DNA of 64,000 bases from Diplocloster agilis (GCF_019042275.1 NZ_JAHQCW010000017.1:1-64000); one strand, 5' to 3'. Positions 17,211 to 25,669 are shown, counted from the first letter of the stretch. Notes: generated by a model not told the origin, from the sequence alone. Numbers and translations are program-made.

Positions 17211-18401
17211 ATGGAAAGAAAAGTAGGGACTGTGTCCAGAGGAATTCGTTGTCCGATTATCCGTGAAGGGGATGAATTGGCTGGTATTGTAGTGGATAGC
17301 GTTTTGGACGCTGCGAAATCAGAAGGGTTTGAGATCCGGGACCGCGATGTGATCGCTGTTACGGAGTCTGTAGTTGCTAGAGCGCAGGGGAATTACGCGC
17401 CCATCGAGGCTATTGCAAAAGATGTAAAGGCCAAACTGGGAGGCGGGACGATCGGCGTGATCTTTCCGATCCTGTCCAGAAACCGTTTCGCGATCTGCCT
17501 GAGAGGGATCGCTATGGGAGCTGAGAAGGTGGTTCTGATGCTGAGCTATCCAAGCGATGAAGTGGGAAATGAACTGGTGACCCAGGATCAGCTGGATGAA
17601 GCCGGCGTGAATCCTTACAGCGACGTTCTGACGCTGGAAAAATACAGGGAGCTGTTCGGCGAGAACAAGCATCAGTTTACGGGAGTGGACTATGTGGATT
17701 ATTACAGCGGCCTGATCAAAGAGATGGGAGCCGATGTGGAAGTGATCTTCGCCAATAATCCCCGGGTGATCCTGGATTATACAAAGTGCGTATTGAACTG
17801 TGATATACATACCCGGGCTAGAACCAAAAGGATTCTGATGGAAAACGGCGCTGAGGTCGTATGCGGCATGGACGATATTCTGAACGCGCCGGTGGACGGC
17901 AGCGGCTGTAATGAAAAATACGGTCTGCTGGGTTCTAATAAGTCCACGGAGAACACCATTAAGCTGTTCCCCAGAGACTGCACGGACCTGGTGATGAATA
18001 TTCAAAAACAGATGCTGGATAAGACCGGAAAACATGTGGAAGTAATGGTATACGGTGACGGAGCCTTCAAAGATCCCGTCGGAAAGATCTGGGAGCTTGC
18101 GGATCCCTGCGTATCGGTTGCGAATACCCCGGGCCTGGAAGGGACTCCCAACGAAGTAAAGCTTAAATATCTGGCGGACAATGATTTCAAGGATTTGAGC
18201 GGCGAGGCGTTGACGAAAGCCATTTCCCAGAGAATCAAGGAAAAAGATGATAATCTGGTGGGTAATATGGCATCCCAGGGAACCACACCCAGAAGGCTGA
18301 CAGATCTGATCGGTTCTTTATGCGACCTGACCAGCGGTTCGGGAGACAAGGGAACGCCGATCATACTGGTACAGGGATATTTCGATAACTTTACCAATTA
18401 A
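17211..18401 (+). CDS. Coenzyme F420-0:L-glutamate ligase-like protein (CofE family)
   Basis: A 396-residue protein that I read as CofE-like, a family that adds glutamate to F420-0 through an amide bond. Family-type segments are VIAVTESVVARAQG near residue 55, IGVIFPILSRNRFA near 85, and a C-terminal MVYGDGAFKDPVGKIWELADP. The ATG at 17,211 follows GCGAGGG; the longer frame begins in noncoding DNA. No other F420 genes are seen, so the true substrate in this organism is uncertain. It lies 17 bases upstream of guaA, probably co-transcribed. Confidence 0.7.
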   Translation: MERKVGTVSRGIRCPIIREGDELAGIVVDSVLDAAKSEGFEIRDRDVIAVTESVVARAQGNYAPIEAIAKDVKAKLGGGTIGVIFPILSRNRFAICLRGIAMGAEKVVLMLSYPSDEVGNELVTQDQLDEAGVNPYSDVLTLEKYRELFGENKHQFTGVDYVDYYSGLIKEMGADVEVIFANNPRVILDYTKCVLNCDIHTRARTKRILMENGAEVVCGMDDILNAPVDGSGCNEKYGLLGSNKSTENTIKLFPRDCTDLVMNIQKQMLDKTGKHVEVMVYGDGAFKDPVGKIWELADPCVSVANTPGLEGTPNEVKLKYLADNDFKDLSGEALTKAISQRIKEKDDNLVGNMASQGTTPRRLTDLIGSLCDLTSGSGDKGTPIILVQGYFDNFTN

Positions 18402-18418
18402 ATAAGGAGCTGAATAAG

Positions 18419-19711
18419 ATGAAACAGGATATGATTGTAATATTGGACCTGGGCAGCACCAGGAATCCGGAGCTGGCCCGTGAGATCAGGGATCTGGGCG
18501 TATATAGTGAGATTTATCCCCATGATATCACGGTGGATGAGCTGAAAGCCTTAGAAAATGTAAAAGGCGTGGTCTTAAACGGCGGAGAGAACAGAGTCGT
18601 AGACGGTGCGCCGGTGGATATAGACGCGGATCTCTATGGATGCGGCCTGCCCATGATGGCGGTGGATCATCCGGGCGCGAAGTGTGAGCTGGTTTATGAT
18701 GCCCTTCCGGAAAAGGAAGCATTGAAGAGCTTTGTATTTGACACCTGTAAGGCAGAGGCCAACTGGAACATGAAGAACTTTATCGAGGATCAGGTAGAGC
18801 TGATCCGCCGTCAGGTGGGAGAGAAGAAGGTACTGCTGGCTCTGTCCGGCGGCGTGGATTCCTCCGTGGTGGCGGCGCTGCTGTTAAAAGCCATCGGTTC
18901 CCAGCTGGTATGCGTGCATGTGAATCACGGCCTGATGAGAAAAGGCGAGTCGGAAAGCGTCATTGAGGTGTTCAAAAACCAGTTAAACGCCAACCTGGTC
19001 TATGTGGATGCCACGGACCGTTTCCTTGGAAAACTGGAAGGTGTGGCTGATCCGGAACAGAAACGGAAAATTATCGGCGCGGAATTCATCCGCGTCTTCG
19101 AAGAAGAGGCCAGAAAACTGGACGGCATCGAATTCCTGGGCCAGGGCACCATTTATCCGGATATCATCGAGAGCGGAACGAAAACGGCCAAGATGGTGAA
19201 GTCTCATCACAACGTGGGCGGCCTGCCGGAAGACCTGCAGTTTGAACTGGTAGAACCGTTAAAACAGCTGTTCAAAGACGAAGTCCGTGCCTGTGGTATC
19301 GAACTTGGCCTGCCCGGCGGTATGGTTTACAGACAGCCGTTCCCGGGCCCCGGGCTTGGCGTGCGCTGCCTGGGAGCGATTACCAGGGACCGTCTGGAAG
19401 CGGTACGGGAAGCGGATGCGATTCTGCGGGAAGAGTTCGAACGCGCGGGATTGGATAAGAAGGTATGGCAGTATTTTACGGTCGTACCGGACTTTAAGTC
19501 TGTGGGTGTGAAAAATAATGCCAGATGCTTTGAGTATCCGGTGATCATCCGGGCGGTGAATACGGTAGACGCGATGACTGCTACGATCGAGCAGTTAGAC
19601 TGGCCGGTCCTGTTAAAAATTACGGACCGGATCATGAATGAGGTGGCGAATGTGAACCGGGTGTGTTATGATCTGTCTCCGAAGCCTACTGCTACCATTG
19701 AGTGGGAGTGA
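18419..19711 (+). CDS. guaA: GMP synthase with a shortened glutaminase domain
   Basis: GMP synthase converts XMP to GMP with ATP and an amino donor. The synthetase half is complete: ATP-pyrophosphatase P-loop LSGGVDSS near residue 140, GQGTIYPD, HHNVGGLP, FPGPGLGVR and the C-terminal PTATIEWE. The glutaminase half is reduced from about 200 to about 120 residues. It keeps the first strands (IVILDLG, VKGVVLNGG) but lacks the GxCYG nucleophile and the H-x-E pair, so total length is 430 against the usual 510-525. It probably uses free ammonia or a separate amidotransferase. Its 3' end is the insertion site of the mobile element. Confidence 0.9.
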   Translation: MKQDMIVILDLGSTRNPELAREIRDLGVYSEIYPHDITVDELKALENVKGVVLNGGENRVVDGAPVDIDADLYGCGLPMMAVDHPGAKCELVYDALPEKEALKSFVFDTCKAEANWNMKNFIEDQVELIRRQVGEKKVLLALSGGVDSSVVAALLLKAIGSQLVCVHVNHGLMRKGESESVIEVFKNQLNANLVYVDATDRFLGKLEGVADPEQKRKIIGAEFIRVFEEEARKLDGIEFLGQGTIYPDIIESGTKTAKMVKSHHNVGGLPEDLQFELVEPLKQLFKDEVRACGIELGLPGGMVYRQPFPGPGLGVRCLGAITRDRLEAVREADAILREEFERAGLDKKVWQYFTVVPDFKSVGVKNNARCFEYPVIIRAVNTVDAMTATIEQLDWPVLLKITDRIMNEVANVNRVCYDLSPKPTATIEWE

Positions 19712-19789
19712 TTTTTTGAAACTCCGAACCCGTTGTGGCACAACGATTTTACGGTTTTATATCTCTCTTTTGATAACGATTTGATAACG
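19690..19789. other. Left attachment region at the guaA 3' end with arm-type repeats
   Basis: Integrase genes begin just beyond guaA, and the guaA 3' end is an established integration site for genomic islands. The core (attL) is probably within the last bases of guaA, whose reading frame is preserved. Beyond it lie a perfect palindrome CGTTGTG-G-CACAACG (19,731-19,745) and two tandem TTTGATAACG repeats at 19,769 and 19,780 (11-bp period), candidate integrase arm sites. A second copy of the guaA end (attR) was not found in the window. Confidence 0.6.
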
Positions 19790-19882
19790 CTCCCCATATA
19801 CCGTATCATTCTATATTCCCACTGGATTGCGGGTAAAGAATGCTTTTTTACGGCTTATAAGTGAGGACAACCATATTAGAAA

Positions 19883-19912
19883 GCCCTTACCGATGGCAAC
19901 GTCGGTAAGGGC
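19883..19912. terminator. Terminator hairpin downstream of the HTH gene
   Basis: GCCCTTACCG and CGGTAAGGGC form a 10-bp perfect stem with a 10-base loop, followed by TTTT on the plus strand. It lies between guaA and the end of the opposing HTH gene and could stop transcription from either side. Confidence 0.7.
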
Positions 19913-19921
19913 TTTTGCTGT

Positions 19922-20455
19922 CTATTCGTCTATGTCAAGCCTGTCCCGGAACGCTTCTACCAGAAAATCGCTCAACTCTTTGGAGGGGACTTTGGCCCAG
20001 CGGTGAGTGGTGTCGTACTTGGGGTAGTTGTACCGCCAGCGGTCATAGTCTTCCCTGGTGATCTCCCCGGCCTCCAGCTTCTTGGCCTGCTCCGCCCAGG
20101 CGGACAGCATATCAAGCATATTGGTATAGGTCTTGCCTTTGGATTTGTCCAGACGCAGACAAACCTCGCCGTCAATCTCCCCAATAGTCAGCCCCCGAAT
20201 ATCCTCCAAAGCAAAGAGGGTGTGCATCAGGCCGATGTCGGTATCTATGTCAGGGACGGTCAGGGCATCAGGGGAAATATCAAAGAAGTCAGCCAGTGTC
20301 TTTGTCAGGTCGGCCTTGGGGGTGCGGCTCCCGGTTTCATACTGTGCCATACGCACATCGGCGGAGCGTTCCGGGAAACCCACCACCATGCCAAGATACT
20401 TCTGTGTGATGCCCTTCATGTTGCGGAAGAAACGAATACGTTCACCAATCGCCAT
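19922..20455 (-). CDS. HTH (XRE-family) regulator of the integration module
   Basis: About 177 residues. Residues ~4-65 form a Cro/C1-type helix-turn-helix (IRFFRNMKGITQKYLG, then AQYETGSRTPK). The C-terminal part is of unknown function and contains TIGEIDGEVCLRLDKSKG. The start at 20,455 was chosen as the ATG behind GGAG, since the longer frame runs into the promoter region. It is divergent from xis-int, and an AT-rich inverted repeat between them is a likely operator, so it probably represses excision. Confidence 0.82.
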   Translation of the reverse strand: MAIGERIRFFRNMKGITQKYLGMVVGFPERSADVRMAQYETGSRTPKADLTKTLADFFDISPDALTVPDIDTDIGLMHTLFALEDIRGLTIGEIDGEVCLRLDKSKGKTYTNMLDMLSAWAEQAKKLEAGEITREDYDRWRYNYPKYDTTHRWAKVPSKELSDFLVEAFRDRLDIDE

Positions 20456-20521
20456 AACTGCCAACTCCAATCTATGTAATGGGGACACTTGAAGTATAAC
20501 AGATATGTTTAGACCAGTCAA

Positions 20522-20594
20522 GAGAAAAATAAATAAATTTGTTTATATTTTCTCGTTGGAAGGTCTTGACATAACGGAATAGAGTTAGTATAAT
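20522..20594 (+). promoter_or_regulatory. xis-int promoter with upstream AT-rich inverted repeat
   Basis: TTGACA (20,566-20,571), a 17-bp spacer and TATAAT (20,589-20,594) form a perfect consensus promoter for xis-int. Just upstream, 20,522-20,554 is an imperfect inverted repeat running from GAGAAAAATAAATAAA to TTTGTTTATATTTTCTC, a plausible site for the divergent HTH regulator. Confidence 0.8.
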
Positions 20595-20644
20595 AGGACT
20601 ACGTTAAGCAAATAGCGTTAAATCAAAAGAAAGGAGGAATCCAT

Positions 20645-20833
20645 ATGGAGAACAGATTCATCCGGGCGGAAGAAGTTGCGGACGAGCTGGGTGTATCGAA
20701 GCCCTACGCCTATAAACTCATCCGGCAGCTCAACGAAGAATTGAAGGACAAGGGCTTCATCACCATCGCAGGGCGGGTCAACCGCCAGTATTTCAACGAA
20801 CGGCTCTACGGGGCCAGAAAGGAAGGGAACTAA
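20645..20833 (+). CDS. xis: Excisionase-like small DNA-binding protein
   Basis: A 62-residue winged-helix protein of the excisionase/MerR-like type (FIRAEEVADELGVSKPYAYKLI). It directs the adjacent integrase toward excision by bending DNA at the element ends. It has an AAAGGAGG site, follows a consensus promoter and ends immediately before the integrase ATG. Confidence 0.85.
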   Translation: MENRFIRAEEVADELGVSKPYAYKLIRQLNEELKDKGFITIAGRVNRQYFNERLYGARKEGN

Positions 20834-21910
20834 ATGCCAGTCTTTAAGGACGAAGCAAGAGGAACATGGTACGTCATGGTGCGGTATCAGGACTGGACGG
20901 GGGAGCGCAAACAGAAGTGCAAGCGTGGCTTTGCCACCAAACGGGAGGCCCAGGAGTGGGAGCGCAGTTTCCAGATGCAGACCTCCGGCGACCTGGATAT
21001 GACCTTTGAAGCCTTTACCGAGCTTTACACCAAGGATGTGAAACCCCGGCTCAAGGAGAACACCTGGCTGACCAAGGAGAACATCATCCAGAAGAAAATT
21101 CTGCCCTACTTTGGCAAGCGGAAGATTAGCGAGATCACCACCAAGGACGTGATCGCATGGCAGAACGAGTTGCTGGCCTACCGGGACGAGAAGCGCAAGC
21201 CCTATTCGGCTACCTATCTCAAAACCCTGCACAACCAGCTTAGCGCCATCTTCAATCACGCCGTCCGCTTCTATGAGCTGCGCTCCAATCCCGCCGCCAA
21301 GGCTGGAAACATGGGGTCAGAGGAACGGAAGGAAATGCTGTTCTGGACGAAAGCGGAGTACCAGAAGTTTGCGGACGCCATGATGGACAAGCCCGTTTCC
21401 TACTACGCCTTTGAAATGCTCTACTGGTGTGGTATTCGGGAGGGGGAACTGCTGGCCCTGACCCCGGCAGACTTTGACTTTGAGGCCGGGACGGTGAAAA
21501 TCAGCAAGTCCTATCAGCGGCTCCACGGCAAGGACGTCATTACCACGCCAAAGACGAAGAAAAGCAACCGCACCATTAAAATGCCCAACTTCCTCTGTGA
21601 CGAGATGAAGGACTACCTGGGGATGCTCTACGGCATCAAGAAGAAGGAGCGCATTTTCACCATCACGAAAAGCTATCTCCACCATGAGATGGACAGAGGG
21701 GCGAAGTCGGCAGGGGTCAAGCGTATCAGAATCCACGACCTCCGGCATTCGCACATCTCACTTCTGATTGACATGGGCTTCTCCGCTGTGGCGATTGCTG
21801 ACCGCGTGGGGCATGAGAGTATCGAGATCACCTACCGCTACGCCCACCTGTTTCCGTCCAAGCAGACGGAGATGGCGGACAAACTGGACTTTGAAAGGAT
21901 GGGAGCGTAA
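20834..21910 (+). CDS. int: Tyrosine recombinase (integrase)
   Basis: A 358-residue integrase of the Tn916/phage type. The N-terminal ~60 residues are an AP2-like arm-binding domain (GTWYVMVRYQDWTGERKQK), then a SAM-like core-binding domain (~60-160), then the catalytic domain. Catalytic residues are visible: R in WCGIREGEL, HDLRHSH, GHESI and the nucleophile Y in ITYRYAHL. Its position beside the guaA 3' end implies that site as its target. The stop and the next start overlap (TAATG). Confidence 0.93.
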   Translation: MPVFKDEARGTWYVMVRYQDWTGERKQKCKRGFATKREAQEWERSFQMQTSGDLDMTFEAFTELYTKDVKPRLKENTWLTKENIIQKKILPYFGKRKISEITTKDVIAWQNELLAYRDEKRKPYSATYLKTLHNQLSAIFNHAVRFYELRSNPAAKAGNMGSEERKEMLFWTKAEYQKFADAMMDKPVSYYAFEMLYWCGIREGELLALTPADFDFEAGTVKISKSYQRLHGKDVITTPKTKKSNRTIKMPNFLCDEMKDYLGMLYGIKKKERIFTITKSYLHHEMDRGAKSAGVKRIRIHDLRHSHISLLIDMGFSAVAIADRVGHESIEITYRYAHLFPSKQTEMADKLDFERMGA

Positions 21911-22230
21911 TGTCAGCTAAGAATTTGGACACTCACAACCGCTGGAGGAACAAGACCGTGGCCTTCCGGGTGTCCCCGGAGGAAGATGAACAGATCGAGG
22001 CCGCTGTGCGGCTCTCCGGCCTGACAAAGCAGGACTACATCACAAGACGCCTCCTGTGCCGGGACGTAGTGGTACAGGGTAATCCCAAGGTCTACAAAGC
22101 CCTGCGTGACCAGCTTGCCGCCGTTCTGGACGAACTGCGGCGGGCCGAGGACGGGGCTGGCGTGGACGATGAACTGCTGGACACCATTCAGATGATCGCC
22201 GCTATCATGGGCGGCATGAAGGAGGATTGA
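21910..22230 (+). CDS. MobC-like relaxosome accessory protein
   Basis: A 106-residue protein with an N-terminal ribbon-helix-helix-like segment (KTVAFRVSPEEDEQIEAAVRLSGLTKQDYITRRLL), as in small mobilization accessory proteins. It would bind near oriT and assist the MobV relaxase encoded downstream. Its start overlaps the integrase stop, so the whole xis-int-mobC-repA run appears to be one operon. Confidence 0.7.
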   Translation: MSAKNLDTHNRWRNKTVAFRVSPEEDEQIEAAVRLSGLTKQDYITRRLLCRDVVVQGNPKVYKALRDQLAAVLDELRRAEDGAGVDDELLDTIQMIAAIMGGMKED

Positions 22231-22237
22231 TAGATTG

Positions 22238-23392
22238 ATGGATTCCAGAGAAACGAAAAGGACTGTCCCGGTTCCGTCTGTTGGCGCAGACGGGGAACAG
22301 CCCATTTCACAAACACCTACCGCAAGTATAACAGAGGAAACGACAGAAAACAATCCCCCTGAAAAAAATTATGCGGAACTGCTGCGGAAAATGCAGCGCA
22401 TGAACGACCCGGCGTATCTCCCCACGATTTCCATGAACGAGTTGTACGAGAACGTCTATCAGAGCAGACCGCCCGTCATTGACGGTCTGCTCTATCCGGG
22501 GACGTACCTCTTTGCGGGAGCGCCCAAGGTAGGCAAGTCGTTTCTGATGGCCCAGCTTGCCTACCACGTCAGCATGGGCCTCCCCCTGTGGGACTATCCC
22601 GTTCACAAGGGGACTGTCCTCTATCTGGCGCTGGAGGACGATCACCGTCGCTTGCAGGAGCGGCTTTACCGGATGTTCGGCATGGACGGCACCAACGACC
22701 TCCTCTTTTCCATCTGCGCAAAGCAGGTCGGCAACGGGCTGGAGGAACAGCTAAAGCGATTCGTGCAGGAACACCCAGACACCAAACTGATTATCATTGA
22801 CACCCTTCAGAAGATTCGGGAGGCTGGCGGGGATAAGTACAGCTACGCCAACGATTATGAGGTGGTAGGAAAGCTGAAACGCCTTGCTGACGCTTGCGGC
22901 GTCTGCCTCCTACTGGTACATCACACTCGGAAGCAGCAGGCCGACGACAAGTTTGATATGATCTCCGGCACCAACGGCCTGTCGGGGGCAGCAGACGGGG
23001 CCTTTCTTCTTCAGAAGGAGAAGCGGACGGACGGCACCGCCACCTTGGATGTGGTAGGACGTGACCAGCAAGACCAGCGGCTCTATCTCATTAAGGACAA
23101 GGAACACCTGACATGGACACTGGAGCGGATGGAAACGGAGTTGTGGGTAGAACCCCCCGACCCGGTGCTGGAGGCCGTAGCCGCCTTTATCACGGCGGAG
23201 AGGCCGTCCTGGGGCGGTACGGCCACGGAGTTGGCGGCAGCCCTGCAAGTGGATATGAAGCCCAATGCCCTGGCGATGCGGCTGAACGTCCGGGCCGGGA
23301 AACTGGCAACGGACTATCATATCCGCTATGAGAACACCCGCACCCACGCCGGGAGAAGTATCAGCCTGACCCTGGATCCTCCCCAAGCGTGA
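22238..23392 (+). CDS. RepA-like AAA ATPase/helicase
   Basis: About 384 residues with a RecA/DnaB-type ATPase core: Walker A GAPKVGKSF near residue 93, an LALEDD strand, Walker B LIIIDTLQKI and the VHHTRK sensor. The C terminus has a small winged-helix-like domain. This resembles RSF1010 RepA-type hexameric helicases found on mobilizable elements. Directly downstream lie inverted iterons, which suggests an autonomous replication module for the excised circle. A TTG three bases upstream is an alternative start. Confidence 0.8.
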   Translation: MDSRETKRTVPVPSVGADGEQPISQTPTASITEETTENNPPEKNYAELLRKMQRMNDPAYLPTISMNELYENVYQSRPPVIDGLLYPGTYLFAGAPKVGKSFLMAQLAYHVSMGLPLWDYPVHKGTVLYLALEDDHRRLQERLYRMFGMDGTNDLLFSICAKQVGNGLEEQLKRFVQEHPDTKLIIIDTLQKIREAGGDKYSYANDYEVVGKLKRLADACGVCLLLVHHTRKQQADDKFDMISGTNGLSGAADGAFLLQKEKRTDGTATLDVVGRDQQDQRLYLIKDKEHLTWTLERMETELWVEPPDPVLEAVAAFITAERPSWGGTATELAAALQVDMKPNALAMRLNVRAGKLATDYHIRYENTRTHAGRSISLTLDPPQA

Positions 23393-23470
23393 CGACCGTG
23401 ACGGCTGTGACGGCTTTTTTGAGAGCGGGGGCGGTGTCCAAAACATCGTCACGGTCGTCACGGCTGTCAC
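23389..23470. other. Inverted 9-bp iteron arrays, candidate replication origin
   Basis: GTGACG recurs at 23,389, 23,398 and 23,407 (period 9 bp). Its complement CGTCAC recurs at 23,447 and 23,456, with TGTCAC at 23,465, also at period 9. The arrays face each other; the outer 15 bases (GTGACGACCGTGACG) are exactly repeated in inverse at 23,447-23,461. Position directly after repA fits an iteron origin. The remainder of the gap to 23,853 is GC-rich and holds the oriT candidate. Confidence 0.6.
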
Positions 23471-23752
23471 GGGGAGCGGGGTCAAATGTCAAGGGGGCAT
23501 ACCTGTGGGTGGAGATTGCCGCAAGGCAATACAACCCGAACCCCTTGATATTTGGCCCACGGAGGACACTTGCCGGGTGGTGGAAAGGCTGTGCCTTTCC
23601 ACCTGCCCAACGGCGAGTGGAAAAGTTTAGGCGGGGTGCAGGGCGCCCTTTTCAAAGGGCGGCCCTGCTGGGGGAGGCAACCGCAGTTGCCGGGGGCAAA
23701 GCCCCCACACCCCCTCGGAGAGCCCACGACACTTTGCAGACCGAAGGGATGA

Positions 23753-23791
23753 AAGTGTCATAGTGGGTTATTACACTTCCTGCAGGAAGTG
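23753..23791. other. Candidate oriT for the MobV relaxase
   Basis: TAGTGGGTTA at 23,761-23,770 resembles the pMV158-type MobV nick region (TAGTGTG/TTA). It is flanked by AAGTG (23,753) and CACTT (23,774), an inverted repeat around the nick. A perfect palindrome CACTTCC-TGCA-GGAAGTG (23,774-23,791) follows. It lies about 60 bases upstream of the relaxase start, the usual place for MobV oriT sites. Confidence 0.6.
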
Positions 23792-23853
23792 CCTCCCCCG
23801 AACCCCCGTCCTCTTTCAACAACCCAACATCTGAAACAGGAGGATTTTTGCCT

Positions 23854-25197
23854 ATGGCGAGAGGCGACGGCATTGACCGTACCAACGCAAGAAATATGAG
23901 GCTGACCGAAACCAAGATCGGTAACACCCAGCAGCACAACGAGCGTGAGAAGGATTCCTATGTCAATCAGGACATTGTACTGGAGCGGACGCCGCTCAAT
24001 GTCCATTTCAAAACCCCGTCTGCCGGGTATCGGGAGATGTTTGCTCAAATGGAGGCCGACGGCGTGATCTCCACCCGTGGCATCAAGGAGGATGCCTTTC
24101 GATACGGTGAGTTGGTCTTTGATGTAAACTCCGCTTACTTCTACAATCACGGCGGGTATGACTTCGCAAAACAATTTTACACCGAAGCCTATAAAGCCGC
24201 AATCAAAATCGTGGGCGGAGAGCAGTATATTTTGTCGGCGGTCATGCACGCTGACGAGCGCAACCGGGCCATGTCCGAGGCGCTGGGGGAGGACGTGTAC
24301 CACTACCACCTCCATGTGGTTTATATCCCGGTAGTGGAGAAGGAGATACGCTGGACAAAGCGGTGCAAGGACAAGTCCCTGGTGGGCAAGGTCAAGGAAA
24401 CGATCATGCAGGTGAGCATGAGCAAGAAGTGGGCGTCCAAGCCCATTCTGGACGAAACTACCGGGGAGCCGTTACGCACAGCTAAGGGCAAACCCGTTCT
24501 ACGAAAGTCGTACAGTGTCCTGCAAGATGATTTCTTTGAGCATATGCGCTCCGCTGGCTATGACGATGTAGAGCGTGGGGAACGTGGTAGTTCCGAAGAA
24601 CATTTGACTGTTACGCAGTTCAAGACGGAGCGTGAGCAGGAACGGCTTGCACAGCTTCAAGAGGTGTCGGCGCTGGCCCAGGTTGAGGCCGACAAAAAGA
24701 ATAAGGAGGCAGCATCAGCTGAGAAGAAAGCGGCCCAGGCCAGGGCTAAGCTGGACGATGTAGCGCCCTTGCTCAAGGGCATGGAGAAACTGGCGGCGGA
24801 CTTCTCCGACGACCCGGAGCGGACGCTGCCGGAGGCGGGGCCGCTGGAATCGGCCAAGTCCTACCGGGAGAAAAAGGCCAAGCCCCTTTGGGAGAAGATC
24901 GTCAAGGTGCTGCGCTCCGTCTACCGGGCCTACTTCGACCTCAAGAGCAAGTTTGAGCGGTTGCAGAGCGCCTATGATCGTGAGGTCAGTAAGAACGGCT
25001 CCCTGTCAGCCAGGATTTATGAGGTTTGTGCCGAGAGGGACGGCTTGAAAGGGCAAGTCAGGGACTATGAGCGGGTCAGACGGGCCATTGGCCCGGAACA
25101 GGCGGACAGGATACTGGAGGCAGCTTACCAGCAGGAACAGGTCGAAAAGGAGCAGAAATGGGGTGCAAGGTCAAAAATAAGGGTAGGCGCACGATAA
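23854..25197 (+). CDS. MobV-family relaxase (plasmid recombination/mobilization protein)
   Basis: About 447 residues. Relaxases of this family nick oriT and stay attached to the transferred strand. Motif I (HNEREKDSYVN) lies near residue 30 and the histidine-rich motif III (HADERNRAMSEALGEDVYHYHLHVVYIP, read here as HADE...HYHLH) near 135-160. The C-terminal half is a long charged coiled coil (residues ~240-320). The ATG at 23,854 follows ACAGGAGG; a TTG two codons earlier is possible. Transfer machinery must come from another element, such as the adjoining ICE. Confidence 0.9.
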   Translation: MARGDGIDRTNARNMRLTETKIGNTQQHNEREKDSYVNQDIVLERTPLNVHFKTPSAGYREMFAQMEADGVISTRGIKEDAFRYGELVFDVNSAYFYNHGGYDFAKQFYTEAYKAAIKIVGGEQYILSAVMHADERNRAMSEALGEDVYHYHLHVVYIPVVEKEIRWTKRCKDKSLVGKVKETIMQVSMSKKWASKPILDETTGEPLRTAKGKPVLRKSYSVLQDDFFEHMRSAGYDDVERGERGSSEEHLTVTQFKTEREQERLAQLQEVSALAQVEADKKNKEAASAEKKAAQARAKLDDVAPLLKGMEKLAADFSDDPERTLPEAGPLESAKSYREKKAKPLWEKIVKVLRSVYRAYFDLKSKFERLQSAYDREVSKNGSLSARIYEVCAERDGLKGQVRDYERVRRAIGPEQADRILEAAYQQEQVEKEQKWGARSKIRVGAR

Positions 25198-25220
25198 TCA
25201 CAAAAAATGGAGGTAATTTC

Positions 25221-25280
25221 ATGGAAAAGTACATCTTTGACGAGGGCAACGGTCTGTGGTATGAGTTGCAGAGGGACTAA
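25221..25280 (+). pseudogene. tnpV remnant, first ~18 codons
   Basis: A short frame with a good TGGAGG site encodes MEKYIFDEGNGLWYELQ and then stops. It matches the N terminus of TnpV proteins, which are usually about 115-125 residues long. The sequence leaves the family pattern at about base 25,275, where the tet(W) upstream region begins. The tet(W) module therefore seems to have been inserted into, or replaced, the rest of this gene. A full-length tnpV lies at 56,640-56,993. Confidence 0.6.
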
Positions 25281-25403
25281 CAATATTCGGGCGTGTGCGG
25301 CGGAAATCGTGGACACAGAAATTATTTGCGCATGAGGCCCCAAATCGGAGGGTGTCCCGGTGAATGCCCTCCTGATTTATTTGGGACAGCGGGTAAAAAC
25401 TTC

Positions 25404-25432
25404 TTGCATTTTAGAGTGTGCTATGCTATACT
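25404..25432 (+). promoter_or_regulatory. tet(W) promoter
   Basis: TTGCAT (25,404-25,409), 17 bp, then TATACT (25,427-25,432). It lies about 275 bases before the tet(W) start, leaving room for the leader peptide and attenuator. Bases 25,281-25,403 hold no other feature I can support. Confidence 0.7.
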
Positions 25433-25464
25433 GCTGTCATCCTGATTTGAGGAGTCTATTCAAC

Positions 25465-25488
25465 ATGCGGCAAGGTATTCTTAAATAA
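25465..25488 (+). CDS. tet(W) leader peptide MRQGILK
   Basis: A seven-codon frame with a GAGG-like site lies between the promoter and a set of hairpins. Ribosomal-protection tet genes use such a leader: tetracycline stalls or slows its translation, which changes folding of the leader RNA and lets transcription reach the resistance gene. Downstream, GCCCC-TTG-CAGGGGC and ATTTGATA/TATCAAAT can form alternative pairs. Confidence 0.6.
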   Translation: MRQGILK

Positions 25489-25635
25489 AATTTGATAATG
25501 GGCACAAAAATAATTGCCCCTTGCAGGGGCTTGGTTTTTGTACCCAATTTAAGAATGCTTTTGCCTTTTTATCAAATATCGTGACGGATAACGGCTCATG
25601 TTAGCTGAATGCGTTTCTATGTATCCGAAGTCATG

Positions 25636-25669
25636 ATCCCCAGCGGTAAAAGTATTTGCCGCTGGGGAT
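25636..25669 (+). terminator. Attenuator hairpin in the tet(W) leader
   Basis: ATCCCCAGCGG and CCGCTGGGGAT form an 11-bp stem followed by TTTTTA, 30-odd bases before the tet(W) start. This fits the transcription attenuator of the ribosomal-protection tet gene family. Confidence 0.8.

Noticed and set aside
23389-23763. 124-codon frame after repA
   Set aside because: It runs through the iterons and oriT candidate, and its composition and lack of motifs suggest chance opening in GC-rich noncoding DNA.
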